In this document: one piece after another, positions 1 to 7,655 of the stretch
How positions within the stretch are numbered: position 1 is the first letter of the stretch
Layout of the letters: the number at the start of each line of letters is the position of its first letter
From: Neobacillus sp. CF12
GTDB lineage: Bacteria; Bacillota; Bacilli; Bacillales; Cytobacillaceae
Assembly (NCBI RefSeq): GCF_030348765.1
Contig: NZ_JAUCEU010000007.1
Location: forward strand, 3,114,001-3,178,000
Length of the DNA: 64,000 nucleotides
Direction of reading: 5' to 3'
The notes under the pieces: generated by a model
Told to the model about the DNA's origin: nothing
Databases searched by the model: none
What the model saw: the letters and a program-made list of their open reading frames with translations, nothing else
Position numbers and translations under genes: made by a program

Positions 1-332
1 GCACGGATATCCTCTGAAGCTGTTTTTAAAAATGCAATGGTATGCTCTTTTCTATCTTTCCAAGCGAGTGATTTATCAGGTTCAGAACTTCCCTCAACAA
101 TTTTAGCAATCTCTGCCCCAAATTCACTTTTAATTTCTTCAAGGGTTAGTGCTGTGTCCTCAACAGTGTCATGTAAAATACCTGCCGCAACGATTTCCTC
201 ACTATATCCGTTTTTCAACAACATCATACCGACTGCAACAGGATGAATAATATAGGGAATATCGGTATTTTTCCGATATTGTCCTTCATGATACTTACTA
301 GCTATCTCGAGCGCCTTTTCAACTACATCCAT
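1..332 (-). CDS. HD-domain phosphohydrolase, RelA/SpoT-like (3' end outside window)
   Basis: Reading the minus strand from an ATG at 330-332 gives a protein beginning MDVVEKALEIASKYHEGQYR, which continues off the left edge. The residues H-x-G-Q-x-R, then IIHPVAVG and a central LHDTVEDT block, are the HD (His-Asp) metal site seen in RSH/MESH1-type (p)ppGpp hydrolases and related HD proteins. An AGGAG ribosome binding site precedes the ATG. No synthetase domain can be judged because the C-terminus is missing. It is probably a short single-domain hydrolase (inference); the substrate is not shown by the sequence. Confidence 0.8.
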   Translation of the reverse strand, partial: MDVVEKALEIASKYHEGQYRKNTDIPYIIHPVAVGMMLLKNGYSEEIVAAGILHDTVEDTALTLEEIKSEFGAEIAKIVEGSSEPDKSLAWKDRKEHTIAFLKTASEDIR

Positions 333-463
333 ATTGATCATCTCCTAATCCTGATAACATCTATAATCCTTTATTTTCACTTTATTTCCACATGGCAAAA
401 CAAAACTCCTTCTTAGCCTTAATATAATTATTACAATCGAAAATATGTGCAATTTGTCCAATC

Positions 464-489
464 ACATATTTTTGTACAAGCATATTTTA
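464..489 (+). promoter_or_regulatory. Possible sigma-K-type promoter
   Basis: CATATTTTA at 481-489 fits the sigma-K -10 pattern CATAnnnTA, with an AC dinucleotide 15 bases upstream at 464-465. It lies 30 bp before the small DDRR-rich gene. The -35 element is very short, so the match could be chance. Confidence 0.25.
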
Positions 490-518
490 TAGTACAAGTA
501 TGAAAGGGGGGATATGGA

Positions 519-701
519 ATGTCTAATGAAAGAAGACGTCGTGATGATGATGATCGCAGAGAAGTCAGAAGAGTCTTTATTGATGCAGAAGAAGTTATTA
601 TCCGTGCTGATAGAGTAAGAATTCAAGGCGATGATGACAGAAGAGACGATAGAAGAGACGACAGAAGAGACGACAGAAGACGCCCATTCTGGTGGGTATA
701 A
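519..701 (+). CDS. Small highly charged DDRR-repeat protein
   Basis: A 60-residue protein preceded by a run of six G residues that serves as a strong ribosome binding site. Over half of the residues are D, E or R. The N-terminus has RRRRDDDDRR and the C-terminus has DDRR repeated about four times in 12-nt steps, ending in RRPFWWV. There is no signal peptide or membrane segment. It stands alone, with its own terminator just downstream. I do not recognise the family. The charge pattern and the sigma-K-like promoter would fit a spore-associated protein, but that is inference. Confidence 0.7.
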   Translation: MSNERRRRDDDDRREVRRVFIDAEEVIIRADRVRIQGDDDRRDDRRDDRRDDRRRPFWWV

Positions 702-732
702 TTGATTCATCTAGGGAATAAATAACTTCCCT

Positions 733-771
733 CAGGCTGGTGAGAAAAATAGTTCTCACCAGCCTGTTTTA
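733..771 (+). terminator. Rho-independent terminator
   Basis: A 14-bp perfect stem (733-746 with 753-766) is followed by TTTTATTT. It ends the DDRR gene transcript. Confidence 0.9.
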
Positions 772-838
772 TTTACCCTAAACACCAAGTACTATGGTAA
801 ATTAATGAAAAAGAATATACAGAATAGCAGGTGAACAG

Positions 839-1615
839 GTGATAGAAAAATTTAATGTTTTAATGTCAGCATTTAATCAAGAAAGAATGATCACAGTGTA
901 TCTGCCTATGAGTTATGACGAATCAACCAAGCGCTACCCCGTATTATATATGCACGATGGGCAAAATGTTTTTGAAGATCAAGGTGCCATTAAAGGTGTA
1001 TCTTTACGTTTGAAAGATTACTTAGATGAAAACAAAGTCGATATAATCGTGGTAGCAATCGATTTAAATCCTGAAGGAGAAGAACGCTTTAACGAATACT
1101 GCCCATGGGTTACTGGAAAAATCGCCGAGAAAATACTTGGTCACCGCAGCTCATCTGGCGGTAAAGGTGAACAATACTTGGACTTTATTGTAAATGAGCT
1201 TAAACCATTAATAGACCGTAACTATCGAACTCTTGAAAATCATACTTCAATGGCAGGAATTTCATTAGGAGGACTTATTACTACATATGCCGCCTGCCGT
1301 TATCCAGATATTTTTAAACGAATTGCTGCACTATCTCCAGGATTTTATCGTAACCAAGAGGAAATCGAGGTATTCGTTAAGAATTCGGACCTTTCTACAG
1401 TTGAAAGGGTATATATCGATTTTGGTACGAATGAAATCACGGATGATCAAGAACTGAATAACCAGTTTACAGACATGATTCAATCTGTCTATGAAATTTT
1501 GAAAAGTAAAATAGAGGATACCCGCTACGTAACGATTGTTAATGGAGAGCACAACTATACTTCATTTAAAAAAAGAATACCTGCCGTAATAGATTATCTA
1601 TTTTCGGATATATGA
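839..1615 (+). CDS. Putative esterase, alpha/beta hydrolase (esterase D/enterochelin-esterase-like)
   Basis: A 258-residue cytoplasmic protein starting at GTG, with AGGTG a few bases upstream. The nucleophile elbow GISLGG puts the catalytic Ser at about residue 142. YIDFGTNE (about 192-199) carries a likely Asp, and NGEHNY places His at about 238, so a complete Ser-Asp-His triad is visible. Motifs such as YPVLYMHDGQN near residue 33 are typical of the putative-esterase family (PF00756), which includes siderophore esterases and S-formylglutathione hydrolases. No siderophore genes are nearby, so the substrate is unknown. A bidirectional terminator follows. Confidence 0.85.
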   Translation: MIEKFNVLMSAFNQERMITVYLPMSYDESTKRYPVLYMHDGQNVFEDQGAIKGVSLRLKDYLDENKVDIIVVAIDLNPEGEERFNEYCPWVTGKIAEKILGHRSSSGGKGEQYLDFIVNELKPLIDRNYRTLENHTSMAGISLGGLITTYAACRYPDIFKRIAALSPGFYRNQEEIEVFVKNSDLSTVERVYIDFGTNEITDDQELNNQFTDMIQSVYEILKSKIEDTRYVTIVNGEHNYTSFKKRIPAVIDYLFSDI

Positions 1616-1621
1616 ATGTAA

Positions 1622-1650
1622 AAAAGGTATGGCTCCCATACCTTTTTTTC
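1622..1650. terminator. Bidirectional terminator
   Basis: An AAAGGTATGG / CCATACCTTT stem with a short loop, a T run on the plus side and an A run on the minus side, lies between two convergent genes. Confidence 0.85.
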
Positions 1651-1653
1651 TAT

Positions 1654-2109
1654 TTAAAATGGTTTTAATATCATTAAAGCGATAATGACAATGAAAATAG
1701 CATTTTCCAGGTGTTCATATCGGAATAGAATTTTTGATAAACGATAGTACTCTTCTGGGATTTCCTCGCCCTGATGAGAAGCTAGTAAAGCCTTTACGGG
1801 TTTAGACCTAGGTGATAGCACAAGCGGTCCAATTGCCAATGCCGCTAAGAAAAGAATTAGACTTATTACATACCAGCCCATTCGAAATAAACTCAGATTC
1901 ATAAAGCCCATGATTAATCCTGTTACGAGTAGCAGCGTACCGCCCACCATCACAAAGATATGCAGCTTATGCCTAACAGCATAGGAGTGCCTTAATTCTG
2001 TCATGGTCTTTCCCGACTTTACCACGGTTGTCAGGATAAATCCTGGCCCCATTCCTAGGATTGCTGAGAAAATATGTAAAACTACGATCATTTTATAAAA
2101 AGTAATCAT
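1654..2109 (-). CDS. DUF2269-like integral membrane protein
   Basis: About 151 residues with four hydrophobic segments (roughly 5-27, 45-70, 75-95 and 130-150). Features such as LHIFSAILGMGPGF near the N-terminus and a final HLENAIF helix resemble the DUF2269 family of small four-helix membrane proteins of unknown role. I prefer the ATG at 2107-2109 because GGGGG lies about ten bases upstream; an in-frame ATG 18 bases earlier has no good ribosome binding site. It is a single gene, convergent with the esterase. Confidence 0.75.
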   Translation of the reverse strand: MITFYKMIVVLHIFSAILGMGPGFILTTVVKSGKTMTELRHSYAVRHKLHIFVMVGGTLLLVTGLIMGFMNLSLFRMGWYVISLILFLAALAIGPLVLSPRSKPVKALLASHQGEEIPEEYYRLSKILFRYEHLENAIFIVIIALMILKPF

Positions 2110-2254
2110 TAATTTTTGAACCCCCATTCTCTAACACCACCATTTTAACATAATGGTGGTTGAAACTGTTTTAATGTACTTATTCTGTCATAAAACTTCC
2201 TTTTTTTAAGTGGTATACTATAGATGTACATTACCGAACAGGGGATTAAGAGAT

Positions 2255-2644
2255 ATGAATAAAATTGTAAAACTTCTCTATATTATTATCGGTTTTATTG
2301 CCCTCGGCTTAGGAGTTTTGGGTCTTATTTTGCCGGTGTTACCGACAACACCGTTATTACTATTAGCCTCCTACTGCTTCGTGAAAGGTTCAGAACGATT
2401 TGAACGCTGGTTTAAAGGAACAACTCTTTACAAACGTCATTTGGAGACTTTTGTAAAAGAGCGATCGATGACATTAAAACAAAAACTAACGATTTTGTTA
2501 TTTGCTGATGCAATGATCGCCATTCCCTTTTTCATACTTGAAAGTATCATGGTCCGAGTTATGCTGGCAGGTGTTATTATTTATAAATATTATTACTTCA
2601 TCTATAAAATAAAAACAGTACCTGCCGCAACTTCAAAAACATAA
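2255..2644 (+). CDS. DUF454 (YbaN-like) inner-membrane protein
   Basis: About 129 residues. The first helix contains GLGVLGLILPVLPTTPLLLLA, followed by SYCFVKGSERFERWF; the LPxLPTTPxxLLA pattern is diagnostic for the DUF454/YbaN family. Two further hydrophobic helices lie near 75-115. The frame is open upstream, but the ATG at 2255 follows GGGGATTAAGAG and gives the usual family N-terminus. The molecular role is not known. Confidence 0.85.
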   Translation: MNKIVKLLYIIIGFIALGLGVLGLILPVLPTTPLLLLASYCFVKGSERFERWFKGTTLYKRHLETFVKERSMTLKQKLTILLFADAMIAIPFFILESIMVRVMLAGVIIYKYYYFIYKIKTVPAATSKT

Positions 2645-2646
2645 TC

Positions 2647-2683
2647 AAAAACCTTGCCATTACTAAATGACAAGGTTTTTTTT
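2647..2683 (+). terminator. Rho-independent terminator
   Basis: An AACCTTG stem enclosing CATT...AATG, followed by eight T residues, ends the DUF454 gene. Confidence 0.85.
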
Positions 2684-2695
2684 GATTAAATTCTT

Positions 2696-4012
2696 TTATT
2701 TTTTTCTAAAAAATGAACACAGCAGTAAGATAACCAGCATTCCTAAACATACAAACATACTCGCTCGATTCTGTTCGCTAAAAGCAAATGCCAAACAGGT
2801 AATACTTAACGTTATGGCAGTAAATGAGGTAACATACGGAAATCCCCAAACTTTAAAACTCGGTAACCTTGTATATGTTTTGCGAAGCTTCAGTTGCGCT
2901 AAACAGATGCTAATCCACACCAATGATACCGTAAAACCAGGAATGGCCATTAAATATCCAAACACACGATCAGGTGAAAAGTACGCAACAAAAGTTCCGC
3001 CAATAAGGATAATACCACTCACGATTACACTGTATAATGGAACACCATTCTTAGAAACATATGAAAATAGTTTGGGGGCTTCCCCTTCTGCTGCTAAAGA
3101 ATGCATCATACGTGTACACCCATAAATTCCAGAATTAGCCGCAGACAATACAGCCGTTATAAGGACAAAGTTCATGATATGAGCCGACCCATCAAAACCG
3201 ACTGCAGATAAGACTTGCACAAACGGACTTGCTTGATTTCCGATTTCATTCCATGGAATTAATCCGCAAATGATAAGAATTGGGAGCGTATAGAAGATTA
3301 CAATTCTCCAAATAACTCCTTTAATCACTTTAGGCAATACCTTTTCTGCATCCTTCGTTTCTGTTAAAGTCAATCCAATAAGTTCAGTACCGCCGTATGA
3401 AAAAATGACGATTAACAAGGCAGAGAATACCCCTGTCCAGCCCTGCGGGAAGAAACCCTCATGTTGTACATAATTTTGAAAATAGTCTGTTTGATTGCTC
3501 GGAATAATTCCAAATAATATACCGGCACCCAAAACAACAAATAAAACAATCATCGTAATTTTTATTCCGGCAAACCAAAACTCAAACTCACCGTACCGTT
3601 TTACATTCATAAAATTAATAGCCACAATGAAAATAGCACTAATAAAGCTTAAGGACCATAAAGACATTGTAGGAAACCAATATTGCAAAAAGCTTCCCGC
3701 AGCTATTACTTCAATCACACACACAACTAACCACATAAAACAGTATAGCCATCCGATTACAAAAGACACATTTGTTCCAAAAGCCTTATGAATAAACCCT
3801 TTCATATTCACCCCTGGGAAGGCGATGGCCATCTCGGCAATTGCACTCATCACAACAAGGAGTAATAAGCCTGCAAACAGATAAGAAAAAATAACAGCTG
3901 GCCCTGCAATCGAAACGGTTTCTGAAGTTCCTTTAAATATACCAGTACCGATTGCTCCTCCGAGTGCCATCAAACGGATATGCCGCGGCAGTAAACTTTT
4001 TTGTAATTCCAT
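2696..4012 (-). CDS. Amino-acid permease (APC superfamily, AAT family)
   Basis: 438 residues with about 12 membrane helices. The N-terminus HIRLMALGGAIGTGIF is the conserved first half-helix of AAT permeases (RocE, GabP, ProY and LysP relatives). FSYGGTELIGLT (about 205-216), LSAANSGIYGCTRMM (about 290-304) and the loop before it also match. The length is typical. AGGAAG precedes the ATG. The substrate cannot be read from sequence. Its transcript starts at a near-consensus promoter and must first pass a terminator-like hairpin (see 4046-4118), so expression is probably attenuated. Confidence 0.9.
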   Translation of the reverse strand: MELQKSLLPRHIRLMALGGAIGTGIFKGTSETVSIAGPAVIFSYLFAGLLLLVVMSAIAEMAIAFPGVNMKGFIHKAFGTNVSFVIGWLYCFMWLVVCVIEVIAAGSFLQYWFPTMSLWSLSFISAIFIVAINFMNVKRYGEFEFWFAGIKITMIVLFVVLGAGILFGIIPSNQTDYFQNYVQHEGFFPQGWTGVFSALLIVIFSYGGTELIGLTLTETKDAEKVLPKVIKGVIWRIVIFYTLPILIICGLIPWNEIGNQASPFVQVLSAVGFDGSAHIMNFVLITAVLSAANSGIYGCTRMMHSLAAEGEAPKLFSYVSKNGVPLYSVIVSGIILIGGTFVAYFSPDRVFGYLMAIPGFTVSLVWISICLAQLKLRKTYTRLPSFKVWGFPYVTSFTAITLSITCLAFAFSEQNRASMFVCLGMLVILLLCSFFRKK

Positions 4013-4045
4013 AATTGCACTTCCTACTTTTTCTGATAATAAAAA

Positions 4046-4073
4046 AGCCCCTACTGATTATATAGCAGGGACT
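4046..4073 (-). terminator. Leader terminator (attenuator) before the permease
   Basis: On the minus strand a 10-bp stem (two G.U pairs, 8-nt loop) is followed by CTTTTTTATT. It lies downstream of the permease promoter and 33 bp before its start codon, so it acts within the leader. There is no T run on the plus strand. Confidence 0.75.
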
Positions 4074-4088
4074 AATAACATACGTTAT

Positions 4089-4118
4089 ATTATAGTAGTA
4101 TAGTTAATATTCTGTCAA
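4089..4118 (-). promoter_or_regulatory. Sigma-A promoter of the permease
   Basis: TTGACA (4113-4118) and TATAAT (4089-4094) on the minus strand are separated by 18 bp. Predicted initiation is near 4082, leaving only about nine nucleotides before the hairpin. Confidence 0.8.
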
Positions 4119-4166
4119 TTAAATTCTGCCTACGTTCGTAAGTAAACAGATCTTATCTATTCTTGT

Positions 4167-4670
4167 TCATTCAAAAGATAGACGATACGCTTTTACAACA
4201 ATACCGTCATCTGCAGGTTCAAAATCGTATTGTGGTAATCGTTCGAAACCAAAGCTCTCATATAATTTCATCGCTTTTTCCATAAATTCGCCTGTATGCA
4301 GCCCGATAGCTTGATGCTCTTTCTCTTTTGAGCGTTTAATACATTCTGAAATCAAAGCTGTTGCCACTCCCTTGCCGCGCGCTTCTGGAGAAACCGCGAG
4401 CATTCGTATTTCAGGATAGTCAACACTCTCTACATTCCCCTCATACGCATCTATTTTTGCTGGAAACAAAGCGACACTTCCTAAAATCACACCATCCTCT
4501 TCGGCTACGATCAATTCAACACCTGGCTGTGTGTCTGCCTTTGATGAGATTGCCTGCTTCAAAGCCTGCCAATGACCGTCAGGGATATTGGCTGCATGCT
4601 CCTGGTATGCGGCAACTCTCTGTTCTCGAATAAATGAAAGTTCACTTTCAATCGCTTTGCGTATAAACAT
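4167..4670 (-). CDS. GNAT family N-acetyltransferase
   Basis: 167 residues. The acetyl-CoA pyrophosphate loop is clear: LAVSPEARGKGVATALI (about 91-107), matching the GNAT motif A R-G-x-G-x-A/G. The following IGLHTGEFMEKAMKLYESFGFERL is motif B. The full-length single domain is cytoplasmic. It starts at ATG 4670. The acceptor substrate is unknown. It is the first of four GNAT genes within 3.5 kb. Confidence 0.9.
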   Translation of the reverse strand: MFIRKAIESELSFIREQRVAAYQEHAANIPDGHWQALKQAISSKADTQPGVELIVAEEDGVILGSVALFPAKIDAYEGNVESVDYPEIRMLAVSPEARGKGVATALISECIKRSKEKEHQAIGLHTGEFMEKAMKLYESFGFERLPQYDFEPADDGIVVKAYRLSFE

Positions 4671-4686
4671 TCCCTCTTCTCCCCCC

Positions 4687-5688
4687 TTACCGAATAAGAA
4701 ACTTTTCTTCTATGTTACTAAGTTCTTGGCGATTATGCTCAGAAAGGAGTCCAGTGAGATCTGGTCCCTTTGGCAAAATGCTATTATGTCCTTTTTGATC
4801 ATTACTAGCGATATGGTTTGATAGATGATAATGCCTTTTAATTGCATCAAAATCAGTGGTATCACCAAAACCAGGAGTTTGATACAAATCGCGTAAATAA
4901 CCCCATAAATGAGGAAAATCAACGATTCGATTACGATTGGTCTTAAACGCTGAATAATACGCTGCATCAAAGCGAATTAATGTAGCATATAGTCGAACAT
5001 CCGCGTCTGTAATATAATCCCCAAATAAAAAACGTTGGTTCGAAAGACGATCCTCTAAATCATCTAATCTTGCAAATAACCTATCATAAGCCTGTTCATA
5101 GGCTTCCTGTGATTGAGCAAAGCCACACTTATATACCCCATTGTTCACTTCATGGAAAATAACATCGTTTAAGGCATCAATCTCTTTACGTAAAGATTCT
5201 GGATATAAATCTGGAGCATTCTCCTTATGATAAGGTGCCCAAACCGTTTCTAGATAGTTTGTTAGTTTAAAATAATCATTGTTCGCAACTTTTTGTTCTT
5301 TAACATCGACAATAACCGGAACAGTTGGTCTCCCCGAATAATCAGGATCTGTTTTCTTATAAATTTGACTCATATAGCGAATTCCTAATACTGGGTCTAC
5401 TCCTTCTTCATCTAAAGAAAATTCCCAGTCTACATGAGGAAGTTTGGGACGCATCGGACTAGCTGTCCCTAAACTGATTACTTCCTCTAAACCAAGAATA
5501 CTTCTGACAATTACTGAACGATGTGCCCAGGGGCAGACGGCTGACCATAATAGCCGATATCGTCCAGCCTCAACTGGCAATTCACCCTTACCCCATCCAA
5601 ACGGTGTATCAAATCTATTTTTTTGGCGGTTAAACGAGCCATCTGCTTTTATTTCGGCTGCAATACTTCCCTGTTTATTTTCTGCCAC
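4687..5688 (-). CDS. Glutathionyl-hydroquinone reductase-like (Xi-class GST)
   Basis: 333 residues. The active-site motif CPWAHRSVIVRSILGLE, with Cys at about 52, is the hallmark of Xi-class glutathione transferases (YqjG/ECM4), which reduce glutathionyl-hydroquinones using two thiols. A thioredoxin-fold N-domain leads into a helical C-domain with the conserved YATLIRFDAAYYSAFKTNRN region (about 234-253). The length agrees with the family. Most Bacillaceae make bacillithiol rather than glutathione, so the real thiol partner here is open. It stands next to GNAT genes with no clear operon logic. Confidence 0.88.
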   Translation of the reverse strand: MAENKQGSIAAEIKADGSFNRQKNRFDTPFGWGKGELPVEAGRYRLLWSAVCPWAHRSVIVRSILGLEEVISLGTASPMRPKLPHVDWEFSLDEEGVDPVLGIRYMSQIYKKTDPDYSGRPTVPVIVDVKEQKVANNDYFKLTNYLETVWAPYHKENAPDLYPESLRKEIDALNDVIFHEVNNGVYKCGFAQSQEAYEQAYDRLFARLDDLEDRLSNQRFLFGDYITDADVRLYATLIRFDAAYYSAFKTNRNRIVDFPHLWGYLRDLYQTPGFGDTTDFDAIKRHYHLSNHIASNDQKGHNSILPKGPDLTGLLSEHNRQELSNIEEKFLIR

Positions 5689-5708
5689 TTTTCACACCTC
5701 TTTATTAA

Positions 5709-6158
5709 TTAGAGCTTATAAAAGTAATAACGAAATTCTTCATCTTGCTTAAAGCCTTGTTTCTCCCAAAACGTCCATGCTTTTTTATTGGTATGCTCAA
5801 CCGAAAGTTCTATACCTTTTGATTTTGTTAATAAAGTAAATTCTTTGACTGTCGCAAATAGTTGTGTGCCAACCCCGCTGCCCCTAAACTCCTCTGTTAT
5901 GAAAAAATCATTTAGTAGCCAAACACGTTGTAGGGTTAAGGAAGAAAATAGTGGATAGAGTTGTGCAAAGCCAATCACTTCATCTTGTTTCTGTGCGATA
6001 AAAATAACGGATTCCCTGTGTTCAAACTTTTCAAATAGAAAACGTTCCACCAATACCGGGTCCTTTTGCTGGTTAAAATACTCCCGATAAGAGTCAAAAA
6101 TAGGTACGATATGAGGTAAATCTTGAATGGTTGCTTGTCTTATGGCAGGTTTGCTCAT
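5709..6158 (-). CDS. GNAT family N-acetyltransferase
   Basis: 149 residues. EEFRGSGVGTQLFATVKEF (about 93-111) is the acetyl-CoA loop. GFAQLYPLFSSLTLQRVWLLND (about 63-84) is strikingly like the matching segment of the GNAT at 7206-7643 (QLYPTFSS, WILND), so the two are paralogs. The start codon overlaps the stop of the upstream GNAT by four bases (ATGA), so the two genes are translationally coupled. The acceptor substrate is unknown. Confidence 0.88.
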   Translation of the reverse strand: MSKPAIRQATIQDLPHIVPIFDSYREYFNQQKDPVLVERFLFEKFEHRESVIFIAQKQDEVIGFAQLYPLFSSLTLQRVWLLNDFFITEEFRGSGVGTQLFATVKEFTLLTKSKGIELSVEHTNKKAWTFWEKQGFKQDEEFRYYFYKL

Positions 6159-6661
6159 TTTAGATGCAGCACCCTATGTTCGTCATCCAAATAAACACCA
6201 TTTAGTTTCATGGCTTTTTCCTCGAGCCCATAAACTTTAAAGCCTAGTTTAGTATAAAGCTTTTTCGCTGGTTCATTGCTTGCCACAACTGATAAATTAA
6301 TTTTTTCAATTCCCTTTATCGATTTTGCTTTATTAATTGCTTCGGTGAGAAGTGCCTCCCCTACACCTAATCCTTGTTTCTTTGGTGTCACATACATCGC
6401 AAAAATGTTTGCTCTATGCTGGATCTTTTCTGCTTTTTCTTGGAGAAGGGTTACTACACCAATGAGGTCATCACCATCAAATGCCCCAAACGTATAATTT
6501 CCTTCTATTGTAAGATTGCTCACAACCTGCGCTACCGGATTTTCTCTTTTAATAGCGTCTTCATAACTGGTTAAAAATGCATCTGGGGCTAGCTTTAAGG
6601 CTTCTAATCTTAAATCCCAGTATTTTGGGGCATCTGAAGAGGTTAGTTGTCTAATTTCCAT
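6155..6661 (-). CDS. GNAT family N-acetyltransferase
   Basis: About 168 residues starting MEIRQLTSSDAPKYWDLRLE, a usual GNAT N-terminus. AGGGAGATG about eight bases upstream supports the ATG at 6659-6661; the frame is open for 33 more codons, but they show no family similarity. MYVTPKKQGLGVGEALL is the acetyl-CoA loop and VVASNEPAKKLYTKLGFKVYG is motif B. It is coupled to the downstream GNAT by an ATGA overlap. The substrate is unknown. Confidence 0.87.
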   Translation of the reverse strand: MEIRQLTSSDAPKYWDLRLEALKLAPDAFLTSYEDAIKRENPVAQVVSNLTIEGNYTFGAFDGDDLIGVVTLLQEKAEKIQHRANIFAMYVTPKKQGLGVGEALLTEAINKAKSIKGIEKINLSVVASNEPAKKLYTKLGFKVYGLEEKAMKLNGVYLDDEHRVLHLK

Positions 6662-6774
6662 GGGGACATCTCCCTTTACTTCTAAATTTATACTTACCAT
6701 TTTACCAAAATTCAAAAAAGATAGATAATCAAATAAGTGTCTTTCCCTAGGTGAGGTCATTCAATAAGATACCG

Positions 6775-6927
6775 TTCATGGTTACCACTTTCTTCTTTTT
6801 TATTGATTTTCGATCACCATAGAGCCTTCATAGTTACCACTTTCTTCTTTTTTTATCGGTTTTCGGTCACCATAGAGCCTTCATGGTTACCACTTTCTTC
6901 TTTTTTATTGGTTTTCGGTCACCATAG
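6775..6927. repeat. 52-bp tandem repeat array (three units)
   Basis: Three near-identical units begin at 6775, 6827 and 6880 (steps 52 and 53). Within each, ATGGTTACC (unit positions 4-12) can pair with GGTCACCAT (38-46), with one central T.C mismatch. Between the arms is a pyrimidine-rich run of TTTCTTCTTTTTTA type. No reading frame crosses it. It lies upstream of the GNAT gene at 6661. Confidence 0.9.
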
Positions 6928-6971
6928 TCATCCTATATTAATGCTACATGGCTAAGACAGGGTAAAAAATA

Positions 6972-6995
6972 AAAGAGGCTTAATTAAGCCTCTTT
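6972..6995 (-). terminator. Palindromic terminator
   Basis: A 24-bp perfect palindrome centred on TTAATTAA, with a T-rich tail on the minus strand, ends the small gene at 7007-7138. Confidence 0.8.
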
Positions 6996-7006
6996 ACACC
7001 CACCAA

Positions 7007-7138
7007 TTATTTTTCATTTCTACTCTGGTTGGATTTTTTGTGATTCCCTTCTGTAATGACACGGTCAATATCTAAATAGGGTTTTCCGCGTAATGCATCA
7101 TTTGATATTATCGTTGCGTTTTGCTCATTATTATTCAT
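7007..7138 (-). CDS. Small hypothetical protein (43 aa)
   Basis: The likely start is the ATG at 7136-7138, preceded by GGGAGG at a good distance. The protein begins MNNNEQNATIISNDALRGKP and ends KKSNQSRNEK. It is hydrophilic with no signal or membrane segment. A longer reading from 7195 includes 19 codons upstream of the ribosome binding site and is unlikely. I do not recognise the family. Confidence 0.6.
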   Translation of the reverse strand: MNNNEQNATIISNDALRGKPYLDIDRVITEGNHKKSNQSRNEK

Positions 7139-7205
7139 TATGACTACCTCCCAGTTTAGATGGATTAATTTTCCGTCTAGGAGTAGTTTGTGCAATCTAT
7201 TGACG

Positions 7206-7643
7206 TTATATTGAAAGATAGTAAAAGTAATTTTCTTCCTTCTTAAATCCTATTTTTTCATACAATCTCTGTGCATTCAGATTATCTTCCCCTGTTTCTA
7301 GCAATACCCCCTTTGCACCTGTTTCCTTGGCAAATTCAATCGCTGCATGAATTAATTTCTCCCCAAAACCGTTCTTGCGAGCAGATGCATTTACATATAA
7401 ATCGTTAAGGATCCATGATTTTTTCATACTAACAGAAGAAAATGTCGGATATAGTTGAACAAAACCAACCGGATTACTCTCATCATAGGCAATAAAAATA
7501 ACTGAATCCTCGTTTAATAATCTTTCTTTTAAAAAAGAGTTTGCTCCCTCAAGGTTTGATTCTTGCTCATAAAATACGCGGTAGGAATCAAATAGCTCTG
7601 TTAACGCATGTAGATCATTTATTGAAGCCTTTTGTACACTCAT
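7206..7643 (-). CDS. GNAT family N-acetyltransferase
   Basis: 145 residues. The segment VGFVQLYPTFSSVSMKKSWILNDLYV (about 60-85) and the loop ARKNGFGEKLIHAAIEFAKE (about 90-109) mark a GNAT fold. RKNGFG replaces the usual R-G-x-G, so the loop is slightly unusual. It is a paralog of the GNAT at 5709-6158. It follows the epimerase gene by 12 bp in the same direction, so the two are probably co-transcribed. The substrate is unknown. Confidence 0.85.
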   Translation of the reverse strand: MSVQKASINDLHALTELFDSYRVFYEQESNLEGANSFLKERLLNEDSVIFIAYDESNPVGFVQLYPTFSSVSMKKSWILNDLYVNASARKNGFGEKLIHAAIEFAKETGAKGVLLETGEDNLNAQRLYEKIGFKKEENYFYYLSI

Positions 7644-7655
7644 TCTTATTCCCCT

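Noticed and set aside
2667..3125. Plus-strand protein in the permease gene
   Set aside because: It is the antisense of a clear AAT permease and has no family motifs.
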